This document shows, one piece after another, positions 17,657 through 25,463 of a stretch of DNA of 64,000 bases. Numbering within the stretch: the first letter of the stretch is position 1; every line of letters begins with the position of its first letter. The DNA comes from Halomonas aestuarii. GTDB lineage: Bacteria; Pseudomonadota; Gammaproteobacteria; Pseudomonadales; Halomonadaceae. Both the position numbers and the translations under genes were made by a program. Under the pieces are notes generated by a model. That model was not told the DNA's origin and made no database searches. It saw only the letters and a list, made by a program, of their open reading frames with translations. The stretch covers positions 1,674,001 to 1,738,000 of the forward strand of contig NZ_CP018139.1 of assembly GCF_001886615.1 (NCBI RefSeq). The letters are read 5' to 3'.

Positions 17657-18880
17657 TCATGCCCCACCCCCCAGGCGCCGGTAGCGGCGGCGCAGGCGCG
17701 TCCGCACCAGCTCGGCCAGGGTGTTGACGAGGAAGGTGAAGACGAACAGCAGCAGGGCCGCCAGCAGCAGCAGCTGGTAATGCACGCTCCCGGGACCGGC
17801 TTCCGGCAGTTCGATGGCGATGGTCGCCGCCATGGAGCGCAGGCCGTCGAGGGGGTTCAGGGTCATCAGGGCGGTGTTGCCGCTGGCCATCAACACGATC
17901 ATGGTCTCGCCCACGGCCCGCCCAGCACCGATCATCACCGCCGAGAAGATCCCCGGCGACGCCGCGGGCAGGACCACCCGCCACAGGGTCTGCCAGCGGG
18001 TCGCGCCCAGCGCCTGGGCGCCTTCGGCCAGGCTCGCCGGCACCCCCGAGAGGGCATCCTCGGCCAGCGCGTAGACGCTGGGCATCACGGCGAAGCCCAT
18101 GGCCATGCCGACGATCATGGCGTTGCGCACGGCGATATCGAGTCCCAGGCGAAGCTCCAGGAAGCGACGCAGGTCGCCGCCGAACCACGCCGCCTCGAGC
18201 CAGGGGGCGAGCCAGGACGCCGCGACCAGCACCAGCACCAGCCAGGGCATCAGCCACAGGCCGGCCCAGCTCAGGGGCAGGGTCCGCTGCGCGCCCGATG
18301 GGAGCCTGGCGCGCAAGCCGCCGGCCAGCAGCAGGCCCGGCACCAGCAGCACCAGGAAGGCGAAGACCTCGGCGAGATGACGCTCGACCCAGGGCGCCAG
18401 CACCAGGCCCGCGACGAAGCCGACGACCACCCCGGGCAACGCCTCCATCAGCTCCAGGGTCGGCTTCAGGCGAGTGCGCAGGCGCCGGGACATGAACAGC
18501 GAGGAGTGGGCGGCCGCGCCCAGCGCCAGGGGCACGGCGATCACCAGGGACCAGGCCGCCGCCTCCAGGGTGCCCCAGGCCAGGGGGACCAGGCTGATCC
18601 GCGGCACTTCGTCCGGGGTCAGGGTGGCCTCGGGCGCCCAGCGAAAGCGCTGGCCATCGACCGAGGCCTCGCCGGGCAGCCAGAGGGCCTCGGGGCTGAC
18701 CGCGTCCACGCCCCCGGCGGGCCAGAACAGCGGAACCACCTCCACCGCCAGGAAGACCCCGATGGCCAGCAGCGCGGCGATCACGCCGAGCCCCCCTGCG
18801 GTGATCAAGGCGGTGGCCAGGCGGTCGCGCCCCTGACGCAGGCGGCGTCGCACGGCAGTCGGCGGGGAGGAATCGGGCAT
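17657..18880 (-). CDS. pstC: Phosphate ABC transporter permease PstC
   Basis: 407 residues with about six or seven membrane helices. The N-terminal helix is at about 21-48, and the permease core has LKPTLELMEALPGVVVGFVA and the EAA loop EGAQALGATRWQTLWRVVLP near residue 300. There is a moderate extra stretch between helices, though it is shorter than the form I recall from Pseudomonas. The gene begins 68 bp after pstS, with a strong Pho box in the gap, so pstCAB-phoU can be transcribed apart from pstS. Confidence 0.94.
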   Translation of the reverse strand: MPDSSPPTAVRRRLRQGRDRLATALITAGGLGVIAALLAIGVFLAVEVVPLFWPAGGVDAVSPEALWLPGEASVDGQRFRWAPEATLTPDEVPRISLVPLAWGTLEAAAWSLVIAVPLALGAAAHSSLFMSRRLRTRLKPTLELMEALPGVVVGFVAGLVLAPWVERHLAEVFAFLVLLVPGLLLAGGLRARLPSGAQRTLPLSWAGLWLMPWLVLVLVAASWLAPWLEAAWFGGDLRRFLELRLGLDIAVRNAMIVGMAMGFAVMPSVYALAEDALSGVPASLAEGAQALGATRWQTLWRVVLPAASPGIFSAVMIGAGRAVGETMIVLMASGNTALMTLNPLDGLRSMAATIAIELPEAGPGSVHYQLLLLAALLLFVFTFLVNTLAELVRTRLRRRYRRLGGGA

Positions 18881-18917
18881 GACCGGACCTGTGGAAATCG
18901 GGTACTAACCGAATAGT

Positions 18918-18946
18918 ACGACAAAGTGGTGACAGGCGGATGACAG
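18918..18946 (-). promoter_or_regulatory. Triple-unit Pho box upstream of pstC
   Basis: Read on the minus strand there are three heptamers at 11-bp spacing: CTGTCAT (18940-18946), CTGTCAC (18929-18935) and TTGTCGT (18918-18924), each separated by four bases. The first two match the consensus at 7 and 6 positions. It begins two bases after the pstS stop and ends 38 bases before the pstC start. This is the best Pho box in the window. Confidence 0.88.
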
Positions 18947-18948
18947 CG

Positions 18949-19899
18949 TCAGCGGCCGGAAGCGTCCAGCGCCAGCTCGTCACGCTGGCGACGCCACTGC
19001 ACCTCGGTCAGGGCGACGAAGCCGAGCTCCTCGACGATCGCCTGGCCCTCGGGAGACAGCACCAGGTCGAGGAAGGCGCGCTCGGGGGGCGGCAGCGACT
19101 CGCCGGGGGGCAGGTTGAGATAGAGGTAGAGGTCGCGGGATAGGGAATACTCGCCGCGTCGCACCGCCTCGGGCTCGGGGAAGTGGAGGGTGCCATCGTC
19201 GTCACGACGGGCCAGGGCCTTCACACCCGGGGTCAGGTGGTTGAGGCCGGCATAGCCGATGGCCCGGGGATCCTCCGACACCGCGGCGACCACGGCGGCG
19301 GATCCCGGGTGCTCGTTGACCGCCGGACGGAAGAGCCCCCCGCAGAGGGCGACTCGCCGGAACAGGCCGTGGGTGCCGGAGGCGGCATTGCGGCCGTGCA
19401 GGCGGATGCGTCCCTCGGGCCACGCGAGCCCCAGCTGTCGCCAGCGGCGGATCGCGTGCGGCGCCCCGCAGCGCCGCGAGTCGGAAAAGATGGCCTCCAG
19501 CTCGCGGCGCCCCAGGCCCTCGAGGGGATTGTCCCGATGGACCACGACCACCAGGGCGTCGCGGGCCACCGCGAGCTCCCGCGGGGGATAGCCGTGGCGC
19601 TCGATGAAGGCCCGACGTTCGGCCGCGTTCATGGGGCGCGACATAGGTCCCAGCCGGGTGGTCCCGGCCATCAGGGCTGGCGGCGCGCTGGCCGACCCGC
19701 TGGCCTGCAGCTGCAGCCGGATACCGGGATGTCGGCGAGCCAGCGCCTCTCCCCAGCGCAGCATCAATCCCGCCATGGTGTCGGACCCCACCGTCCCCAG
19801 GGTCCCGGCGATCTCCTGGGCCCTGGCCGGCGCCTGGGGCAGGCAGAGCCCGACCAGCAGCAGCCAGGGAACCAGCCAGCGGGGGAAGACGGCAGACAT
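18949..19899 (-). CDS. pstS: Phosphate-binding periplasmic protein PstS
   Basis: 316 residues from the ATG at 19899 with GAGGAG upstream. A Sec signal peptide (LVPWLLLVGLCLPQAPARAQ) ends near residue 28. Phosphate-binding features are TVGSDTM near residue 35, QASGSASAPPALMAGTT and NAASGTHGLFR near residue 180. It captures phosphate in the periplasm and hands it to PstCA. Its own candidate Pho box lies about 100 bases upstream. It is short of the usual 320-345 residues but complete. Confidence 0.93.
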   Translation of the reverse strand: MSAVFPRWLVPWLLLVGLCLPQAPARAQEIAGTLGTVGSDTMAGLMLRWGEALARRHPGIRLQLQASGSASAPPALMAGTTRLGPMSRPMNAAERRAFIERHGYPPRELAVARDALVVVVHRDNPLEGLGRRELEAIFSDSRRCGAPHAIRRWRQLGLAWPEGRIRLHGRNAASGTHGLFRRVALCGGLFRPAVNEHPGSAAVVAAVSEDPRAIGYAGLNHLTPGVKALARRDDDGTLHFPEPEAVRRGEYSLSRDLYLYLNLPPGESLPPPERAFLDLVLSPEGQAIVEELGFVALTEVQWRRQRDELALDASGR

Positions 19900-19994
19900 G
19901 ACGGCTCCTCGAAGAAGGGAGATGAAGGAGGTTCGCGACTGGCGACGGGACATCGTGTCGCAGCGGTGGTGAAGGCATGGCCTCGACGTATACC

Positions 19995-20012
19995 ATGAAG
20001 CACCGATGAAAC
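19995..20012 (-). promoter_or_regulatory. Possible Pho box upstream of pstS
   Basis: On the minus strand GTTTCAT (20006-20012), four bases, then GCTTCAT (19995-20001) form a 7-4-7 direct repeat resembling PhoB sites. Each unit differs from CTGTCAT at two positions. It lies about 96 bases before the pstS ATG, in the region divergent with the thioesterase gene. Confidence 0.5.
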
Positions 20013-20046
20013 CCCCACAACAACAACGCGAGTCGCTCAGGCTTCC

Positions 20047-20454
20047 ATGACAGACATCGATGACACCCCCTCCCCCCAGGGTCGACTGACCCTGAAGCTG
20101 CTGGCCACTCGCCAGGATACCAACCTGCACGGCGACATCCCCGGCGGCTGGCTGGTCGCCCGCATGGACGAGGCCGCCGAGGTGGCCGCCGGCCGCGAGG
20201 CCCTCGGCCGCACGGCCAACGTCGCCATCGAGGCCATGGACTTCCTCTGCCCGGTTCGGGTGGGTTCCATGGTGAACATCTTCACCCGGGTCAGCGAGAT
20301 CGGCCACAGCTCGATCAAGATCGATGTAGAGGTGTGGATCCGTGCCCCCCAGGAGCGGGATCACGACGAGCTGCACAAGGTCACCGAGGCACGCTTCGTG
20401 ATGGTCGCCCTGGACGACAACGGGCGGATCCGTGGCGTGCGCCAGCACGACTGA
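20047..20454 (+). CDS. YciA-type acyl-CoA thioesterase (hotdog fold)
   Basis: 135 residues. DTNLHGDIPGGWLVARMDEA holds the family Asn/Asp and GGW motif of YciA-like hotdog thioesterases, with the catalytic Asp in the helix (MDEAAEVAA). FLCPVRVGSMV and IDVEVWIR follow as in the family. Such enzymes hydrolyse acyl-CoA in the cytoplasm, often with a broad range of chain lengths. It stands alone, divergent from pstS and convergent with the TRAP binding protein gene. Confidence 0.88.
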   Translation: MTDIDDTPSPQGRLTLKLLATRQDTNLHGDIPGGWLVARMDEAAEVAAGREALGRTANVAIEAMDFLCPVRVGSMVNIFTRVSEIGHSSIKIDVEVWIRAPQERDHDELHKVTEARFVMVALDDNGRIRGVRQHD

Positions 20455-20474
20455 GCCCCCGGCAGGACGCATGG

Positions 20475-20519
20475 CCGGAAAGCACATGGGCGCCCTCGCG
20501 GCGCCCATGTGCTTTCCGG
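20475..20519. terminator. Perfect 20-bp palindromic hairpin between convergent genes
   Basis: The 20 bases at 20475-20494 are the exact reverse complement of 20500-20519, with a 5-base loop. It lies between the convergent thioesterase and TRAP binding-protein genes, 21 and 18 bases from their stops. The symmetry suits a bidirectional terminator, although no T-run follows on either side. Confidence 0.8.
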
Positions 20520-20536
20520 GATTGATAGCTGCGCCG

Positions 20537-21625
20537 TCAGGCGTCGACCTTCTCCCGGGTCTTCAGGTAGGCGAACTCTCCCACGTCGGTGAATCGACGC
20601 ACCTTCTGCTGGAAGGCGGTGTAGGAGTCATAGACCCGGCGCGACTCCTCGTCCTTCTCGACCTGCTCCTGCAGGACCTGCCGGGAGGCATCTTGGAGCG
20701 CCGACAGGACCTCGTCCGGGAAGGTGCGCAGCTGCACATCATGCTCGTCGACCAGGGTCTGGAGCGCCTCAGCGTTGCGCACGGCGAACTCGCTGATCAT
20801 CGCCAGGTTGGAGGCTCTCGCCGCCTCGCTCACCACGGCCTTGAGGTCGTCGGGCAGGGCGTTCCAGGCATCCAGGTTGACGGTACCCTCGAGGATGGCG
20901 CTGGGCTCGTTCCAGGCCGAGGTGTAGTAGTACTTCGCCACCTGATGCAAGCCGAACGCCAAGTCGTTGTAGGGACCGACCCAGTCGGCCGCATCCAGCA
21001 CACCGGTCTGCAGGGAGGTGAAGATCTCGGACCCGGGCGTGTTGACGGTGGTCACGCCGATGCGGTTCATCGCCTCGCCGGCGAGCCCCGGCAGGCGCAG
21101 CTTGAGGCCCTGCATGTCGTCCAGCGAGTTGATCTCCTTCTTGAACCAGCCGGCCATCTGGGTGCCGGTGTTTCCCACCGGGAAGGGCTTGAGGTTGTGC
21201 TGGGCGTAAACCTCGTCCCAGAGCTCCTGGCCGCCGCCGTAGTAGAGCCAGGCATTGGTCTCGGTGGTGTTCATGCCGAAGGGCACGGCGGTAAAGAACT
21301 GGGCGGCCAGGGTCTTGCCGCGCCAGTAGTAGGAGGCGGAGTGGCCCATCTCGGCGGTCCCCTCGCCCACGGCGTCGAACACCTCCAGGGCCGGCACCAT
21401 CTCGCCGGCGCCATGCACGCGGATCTTCATGCGGCCGCCCGACATCCGCTCGATGCGCTCGGCGAAGTCGTTGGCGCCGGTGCCCAGCGCCGGGAAGTTC
21501 TTGGGCCAGGAGGTCACCATGTCCCAGGTGATGGTCTCCTGGGCGCTGGCCGTGGAGATGAAGGGGGCGGTGGCACCGGCGGCGGCGCCGGCGCTCAGGG
21601 TCTTGAGAAACTGGCGGCGTTGCAT
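20537..21625 (-). CDS. TRAP transporter solute-binding protein (DctP family), Tat-exported
   Basis: 362 residues from the ATG at 21625. The signal peptide has a twin-arginine motif (MQRRQFLKTLSAGAAAG) with cleavage likely after STASA near residue 30. The mature part shows DctP/TakP features: SWPKNFPALGTGANDFAERI, then GLKLRLPGLAGEAMNRIGV near residue 170, which contains the conserved Arg that binds the solute carboxylate. It should bind an organic acid in the periplasm, possibly a 2-oxoacid as TakP does. No DctQ or DctM membrane gene lies beside it, so its partner must be elsewhere. Confidence 0.9.
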   Translation of the reverse strand: MQRRQFLKTLSAGAAAGATAPFISTASAQETITWDMVTSWPKNFPALGTGANDFAERIERMSGGRMKIRVHGAGEMVPALEVFDAVGEGTAEMGHSASYYWRGKTLAAQFFTAVPFGMNTTETNAWLYYGGGQELWDEVYAQHNLKPFPVGNTGTQMAGWFKKEINSLDDMQGLKLRLPGLAGEAMNRIGVTTVNTPGSEIFTSLQTGVLDAADWVGPYNDLAFGLHQVAKYYYTSAWNEPSAILEGTVNLDAWNALPDDLKAVVSEAARASNLAMISEFAVRNAEALQTLVDEHDVQLRTFPDEVLSALQDASRQVLQEQVEKDEESRRVYDSYTAFQQKVRRFTDVGEFAYLKTREKVDA

Positions 21626-21748
21626 GTGAGCATGACTCCGTAAGGCGTGGTGATCCCGCGGATGGCGCGGGCCAAGGGCGTGTCCGCCCACGAGTATGCG
21701 TCACGGCTGAATTGCCCGGCAAGCGAGGCCGCCCGACGCCGCTGTCGG

Positions 21749-23953
21749 TCAGAGGGGCGTGAGCTTGGCAAAGCCCAGCACCAGCCACTTGTCGCCCTCA
21801 CCCTCGAAACTGACCTGCACCCGGGCACGCTCCCCCTCCCCCTCGGCATTGAGGATCACCCCCTCGCCGAAGACCGGGTGGCTGACCCGCTGGCCCAGCG
21901 AGAGCGAGGGCAGGTCGCTGCCCCCGTCGACCGAGGTCTGCCGGGACAGGCCCGCGGCCGGGCGGGTGGTCACCGGCCGCGAGATCTGGCCGCGCAGCCG
22001 CACCTCCTCCAGGTACTCCTCCGGCAGCTCGCGCAGGAAGCGGGAGGGACGCTGGAAGGTCTCCTTGCCATGCAGCCGACGCAGCTCCGCGTGGGTCAGG
22101 TAGAGCTTGCGCATGGCGCGGGTCAGGCCCACGTAGCAGAGCCGCCGCTCCTCCTCCAGGCGCCCCGGCTCCTCCATGGACATCTTGTGGGGAAACAGGC
22201 CCTCCTCGACCCCGGCGATGAACACCACCGGGAACTCCAGCCCCTTGGCCGAGTGCAGCGTCATCAGCTGCACGCAGTCCTCGTACTCGTCGGCCTCGTG
22301 GTCGCCGGCATTGAGCGCCGCCTCGGAGAGGAAGGCCTCCAGGGCGGCGCCCCCCTCGCCGGCCTCGGGCGGCTCGAAGGTCTCGCCCTGGGTGAAGGCC
22401 CTGGCGGCGGTGACCAGCTCCTCGAGGTTCTCGACCCGCGCCTGGCCCTTCTCGCCCTTCTCGCTACGGTGGTGCTCGATCAGCCCGGAGGTCTCGATGA
22501 CGTGGTCGATGATCTCGTGGAGCGCGAGACCGGCGGTGTCGTTGTCGAGCCGCTCGATCAGGTCGGCGAAGGCGCGCACCGCCGAGGCGGCGCGCCCCTT
22601 GAGCGAGGCATCCAGCAGGGCGTCGTGCAGCGCCTGCCACAGCGAGACGCCGGTCTCGCGCGCGCGGGTGCGCAGCACCTCCACGGTGCGGGTGCCGATG
22701 CCCCGGGCCGGCACGTTGATCACCCGCTCCAGGGAGGCGTCGTCGTCGCGGTTGAGCAGCAGGCGCAGGTAGGCCAGGGCGTTCTTGATCTCCAGGCGCT
22801 CGTAGAAGCGCTGGCCGCCGTAGATGCGGTAGGGCACCCCCTGGCGGATCAGGGTCTCCTCCAGCACCCGGGACTGGGCATTGGAGCGGTAGAGGATGGC
22901 CATCTCGCGCCGGTTGACCCCCTCCTCGACCTTCTCGCGGATGGTATCGACGATGAAGCGCGCCTCGTCCAGGTCGTTGAAGCCTGCATACACCGAGATC
23001 GGCTCCCCGCGGTGGCCGGCCGTCCACAGCTCCTTGCCCATGCGCTCGGTGTTGTGCCGGATCAGGGCATTGGCCGCGTCGAGTATGGCGCTGGTGGAGC
23101 GGTAGTTCTGCTCCAGGCGCACGGTCCTGGTGTCGGGGAACTCCTGCTCGAAGCGGCGGATGTTCTCGATGCGCGCCCCGCGCCAGCCGTAGATCGACTG
23201 GTCGTCGTCGCCGACCACGGTCATCGGGGTGGACATGCCCGTCAGCAGCTTGAGCCAGGCGTATTGCAGGGTATTGGTGTCCTGGAACTCGTCGACCAGC
23301 ACATGACCGAAGCGCTCCCGGTAGTGGGCCAGCAGCGCCGGGTTGTCCCGCAGGAGCTCCAGGCTCCTGAGCAGCAGCTCGCCGAAGTCGACCAGCCCGC
23401 CGCGCTCGCAGGTGAGCTGGTAGCGCTCGTAGAGCTCGACCATCTGGGTCATGTAGGCATCGCCATGGGCATCGACCTGGTGCGGACGCAGCCCCTCCTC
23501 CTTGCAGCCCGAGATGAACGACTGCACCTGGCGCGGCGGGAAGCGCTCGTCGTCGATGCGGTGATCCTTGAGCAGCCGCTTGACCAGCCGCAGCTGGTCA
23601 TCGCTGTCGATGATCTGGAAGTGCTGGGGAAGGCGCGCATCCTGCCAGTGAGTCCGCAGCAGGCGGTGAGCGATGGAGTGGAAGGTACCGACCCAGACAT
23701 GGCGCAGCGAGATGCCGAGCAGGGCCTCGAGGCGGGTGCGCATCTCGCGGGCCGCCTTGTTGGTGAAGGTCACGGCGAGCAGCGCGTAGGGCGAGAGGCC
23801 CTCGGCCTGCATCAGCCAGGCGATGCGGTGGACCAGCACCCGGGTCTTGCCGGAACCGGCTCCGGCCAGCACCAGCAGGTTGCCCTGGGGGGCACTGACG
23901 GCCTCGCGCTGGGCCGGGTTCATGTGGTCGAGAATCGCCGTGACGTCGTCCAT
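21749..23953 (-). CDS. uvrD: DNA helicase II UvrD
   Basis: 734 residues. It is a superfamily-1A helicase with motif I AGAGSGKTRVL near residue 32, Ia VTFTNKAAREM, motif II VDEFQDTN, motif III GDDDQSIYGWRGA, motif IV LEQNYRST, motif V TLHSAKGLEFP and motif VI YVGLTRAM. The C-terminal end (GQRVSHPVFGEGVILNAEGE) is the Tudor-like RNA-polymerase-binding domain of UvrD/PcrA, which separates it from Rep. It acts in nucleotide excision and mismatch repair. It lies 57 bp downstream of hexR on the same strand. Confidence 0.95.
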   Translation of the reverse strand: MDDVTAILDHMNPAQREAVSAPQGNLLVLAGAGSGKTRVLVHRIAWLMQAEGLSPYALLAVTFTNKAAREMRTRLEALLGISLRHVWVGTFHSIAHRLLRTHWQDARLPQHFQIIDSDDQLRLVKRLLKDHRIDDERFPPRQVQSFISGCKEEGLRPHQVDAHGDAYMTQMVELYERYQLTCERGGLVDFGELLLRSLELLRDNPALLAHYRERFGHVLVDEFQDTNTLQYAWLKLLTGMSTPMTVVGDDDQSIYGWRGARIENIRRFEQEFPDTRTVRLEQNYRSTSAILDAANALIRHNTERMGKELWTAGHRGEPISVYAGFNDLDEARFIVDTIREKVEEGVNRREMAILYRSNAQSRVLEETLIRQGVPYRIYGGQRFYERLEIKNALAYLRLLLNRDDDASLERVINVPARGIGTRTVEVLRTRARETGVSLWQALHDALLDASLKGRAASAVRAFADLIERLDNDTAGLALHEIIDHVIETSGLIEHHRSEKGEKGQARVENLEELVTAARAFTQGETFEPPEAGEGGAALEAFLSEAALNAGDHEADEYEDCVQLMTLHSAKGLEFPVVFIAGVEEGLFPHKMSMEEPGRLEEERRLCYVGLTRAMRKLYLTHAELRRLHGKETFQRPSRFLRELPEEYLEEVRLRGQISRPVTTRPAAGLSRQTSVDGGSDLPSLSLGQRVSHPVFGEGVILNAEGEGERARVQVSFEGEGDKWLVLGFAKLTPL

Positions 23954-24010
23954 AGCGCAGGGAAAGCCGGGTCAAAAATGGAGGCCCAGCTTAGCATATC
24001 GGGGGTCGAC

Positions 24011-24874
24011 TCAGGGCTTGCCGTCCTGCTCGGGGAAGCGCAGCGGGTTGAGGCTCTTCTTGACCTCCCGGAGCTGCTCGGCGAGCCGTGGGCCGCGGGT
24101 CTTGGCCACGCCCACCGCCAGCACGTCGATCAGCACCAGGTGGGCGATGCGCGAGCTCATGGGGGTATAGATCTCGGTGTCCTCGTGAACATCGATGTAG
24201 AGCGGCAGGGTGACTTCCTTGGCCAGCGGCGAGCCGCTGGGGCACAGCCCGATCACCGTCGCCCCGGCCTCGCGCGCCAGGCGCACGCTGGCCACCAGGG
24301 CCCGGGTGCGGCCGGTCTGGGAGATGGCCACCACCACGTCGCCCTCCTTGAGGGTCACCGCCGACATGTTCTGCATGTGCGGGTCGGTGTAGGCCGCGGT
24401 GGAGATCTGCAGGCGGAAGAACTTGTGCTGGGCATCGGCGGCCACGGCCCCCGAGGCGCCGAAGCCGTAGAACTCCACCCGGTTGGCCATGGCCAGGGCA
24501 TTGATCGCCTGATTCAGCGCCTCGTTGTCGAGCCGGTCGCGCACCGACAGCAGGGTGCCCACGGTGGAATCGAAGATGCTATGGGAGAATTCCGCCACCG
24601 AGTCGCTGTCGTTCATCGAGAACTGGGCGAACTGGCTGCCGGAGGCCAGCATCTGCGCCAACTGGAGCTTGAAGTCCTGGAAGCCGTTGCAGCCCAGGGC
24701 ACGGCAGAAGCGCACCACGGTCGGTTCGCTGACCTTGGCCTCGGTGGCCAGGTCGACGATGCGCATGTGGATCACTTCCTCGGGGTTGCGCAGCACGAAA
24801 CGCGCGACCTTCTGCTCGGAGCGGCGGAAGTGCTCCATGCGACGTCTCATCTCATCGAAGAGGGCACGGCTCAC
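24011..24874 (-). CDS. hexR: HexR-type transcriptional regulator (RpiR family)
   Basis: 287 residues from a GTG at 24874 with AAGGAG seven bases upstream. The frame runs further but the ribosome site and family length favour this start. The N-terminal RpiR helix-turn-helix shows VSEPTVVRFCRALGCNGFQDFKLQL without break. The C-terminal SIS sugar-phosphate domain shows FYGFGASGAVAADAQHKFF and AISQTGRTRALV. HexR senses 2-keto-3-deoxy-6-phosphogluconate and represses central sugar genes. Unlike in Pseudomonas, zwf-pgl-eda is not next to it. Confidence 0.9.
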   Translation of the reverse strand: MSRALFDEMRRRMEHFRRSEQKVARFVLRNPEEVIHMRIVDLATEAKVSEPTVVRFCRALGCNGFQDFKLQLAQMLASGSQFAQFSMNDSDSVAEFSHSIFDSTVGTLLSVRDRLDNEALNQAINALAMANRVEFYGFGASGAVAADAQHKFFRLQISTAAYTDPHMQNMSAVTLKEGDVVVAISQTGRTRALVASVRLAREAGATVIGLCPSGSPLAKEVTLPLYIDVHEDTEIYTPMSSRIAHLVLIDVLAVGVAKTRGPRLAEQLREVKKSLNPLRFPEQDGKP

Positions 24875-25149
24875 GCAGGGACTCCTTGCTGGCGAGCCGC
24901 CACGCGACAGGGGCGGGGCGGCAAGACGTTGGGCGGGTTCATGCCCACAGTATGCCCCAAGCCGGGGGGCGATGCTCACCCGGCGAACGCGGGAGGCGAA
25001 CGGCCAGGTCCCCGGGGGCAGCGTTGACGGGGCGTTGTGCACGCGCGGCACGCGCCGTCATCATTCTGTCAAGTGGGGTATAGTAAGACGTGCAGTGTCG
25101 CGCAGCGTCCTTGATGCCGGCACATTCACTGCAGAAAGGAGAGTCGATC

Positions 25150-25365
25150 ATGCGTAATGTCGAACGGTTATCCTCCCTCAAGAGTGAACTCCTCGACATC
25201 TTCATGAGCATGGAAGTCGTCGAGCACGAGCAGCGTTCTCGCACCGCCGCCCAGCGCAACCTGCGCGCCCGTCGCGGCATCGAGCTGCACAACGAATTCA
25301 AGCGCCTGTCCCGGGACATCGCCCCGCTCCCCGAGGAGGAGCTGGTGGAGGACGAGATGCACTGA
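25150..25365 (+). CDS. Small charged protein of unknown function
   Basis: 71 residues from the ATG at 25150, which has AAAGGAG at 25136-25142, so translation is likely. The sequence is helical and highly charged: an N-terminal LSSLKSELLDIFMSMEVVEH, a basic centre (RTAAQRNLRARRGIEL) and an acidic tail (PEEELVEDEM). No signal peptide, membrane segment or cysteine is present. The basic RRxIE-type centre faintly recalls small proteins of the PA3496 type, but I cannot confirm this. It is divergent from hexR. Confidence 0.6.
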   Translation: MRNVERLSSLKSELLDIFMSMEVVEHEQRSRTAAQRNLRARRGIELHNEFKRLSRDIAPLPEEELVEDEMH

Positions 25366-25396
25366 CCTCCCGGCGCAGACCTCCTCTTAATACGCA

Positions 25397-25422
25397 GCGA
25401 GCCCCGCCAGGGCGGGGCTCGC
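25397..25422. terminator. Terminator between the small protein and the NSS transporter
   Basis: GCGAGCCCCGC (25397-25407) pairs perfectly with GCGGGGCTCGC (25412-25422) around a 4-base loop. It lies 31 bases past the small gene's stop and 41 bases past the stop of the convergent NSS gene, so it can serve both. Confidence 0.75.
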
Positions 25423-25463
25423 AGGGGGCTCGACCCGCCACGAAAACGGGCGGGTGACCTCGC

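Noticed and set aside
14495..19899. cysZ and pst genes as a single operon
   Set aside because: A perfect hairpin separates cysZ from phoU, and a Pho box separates pstS from pstC, so separate transcripts are more likely.
21647..25027. A 1126-residue plus-strand open frame
   Set aside because: It is antisense to uvrD and hexR, both with full motifs. The translated sequence is a GC-bias shadow.
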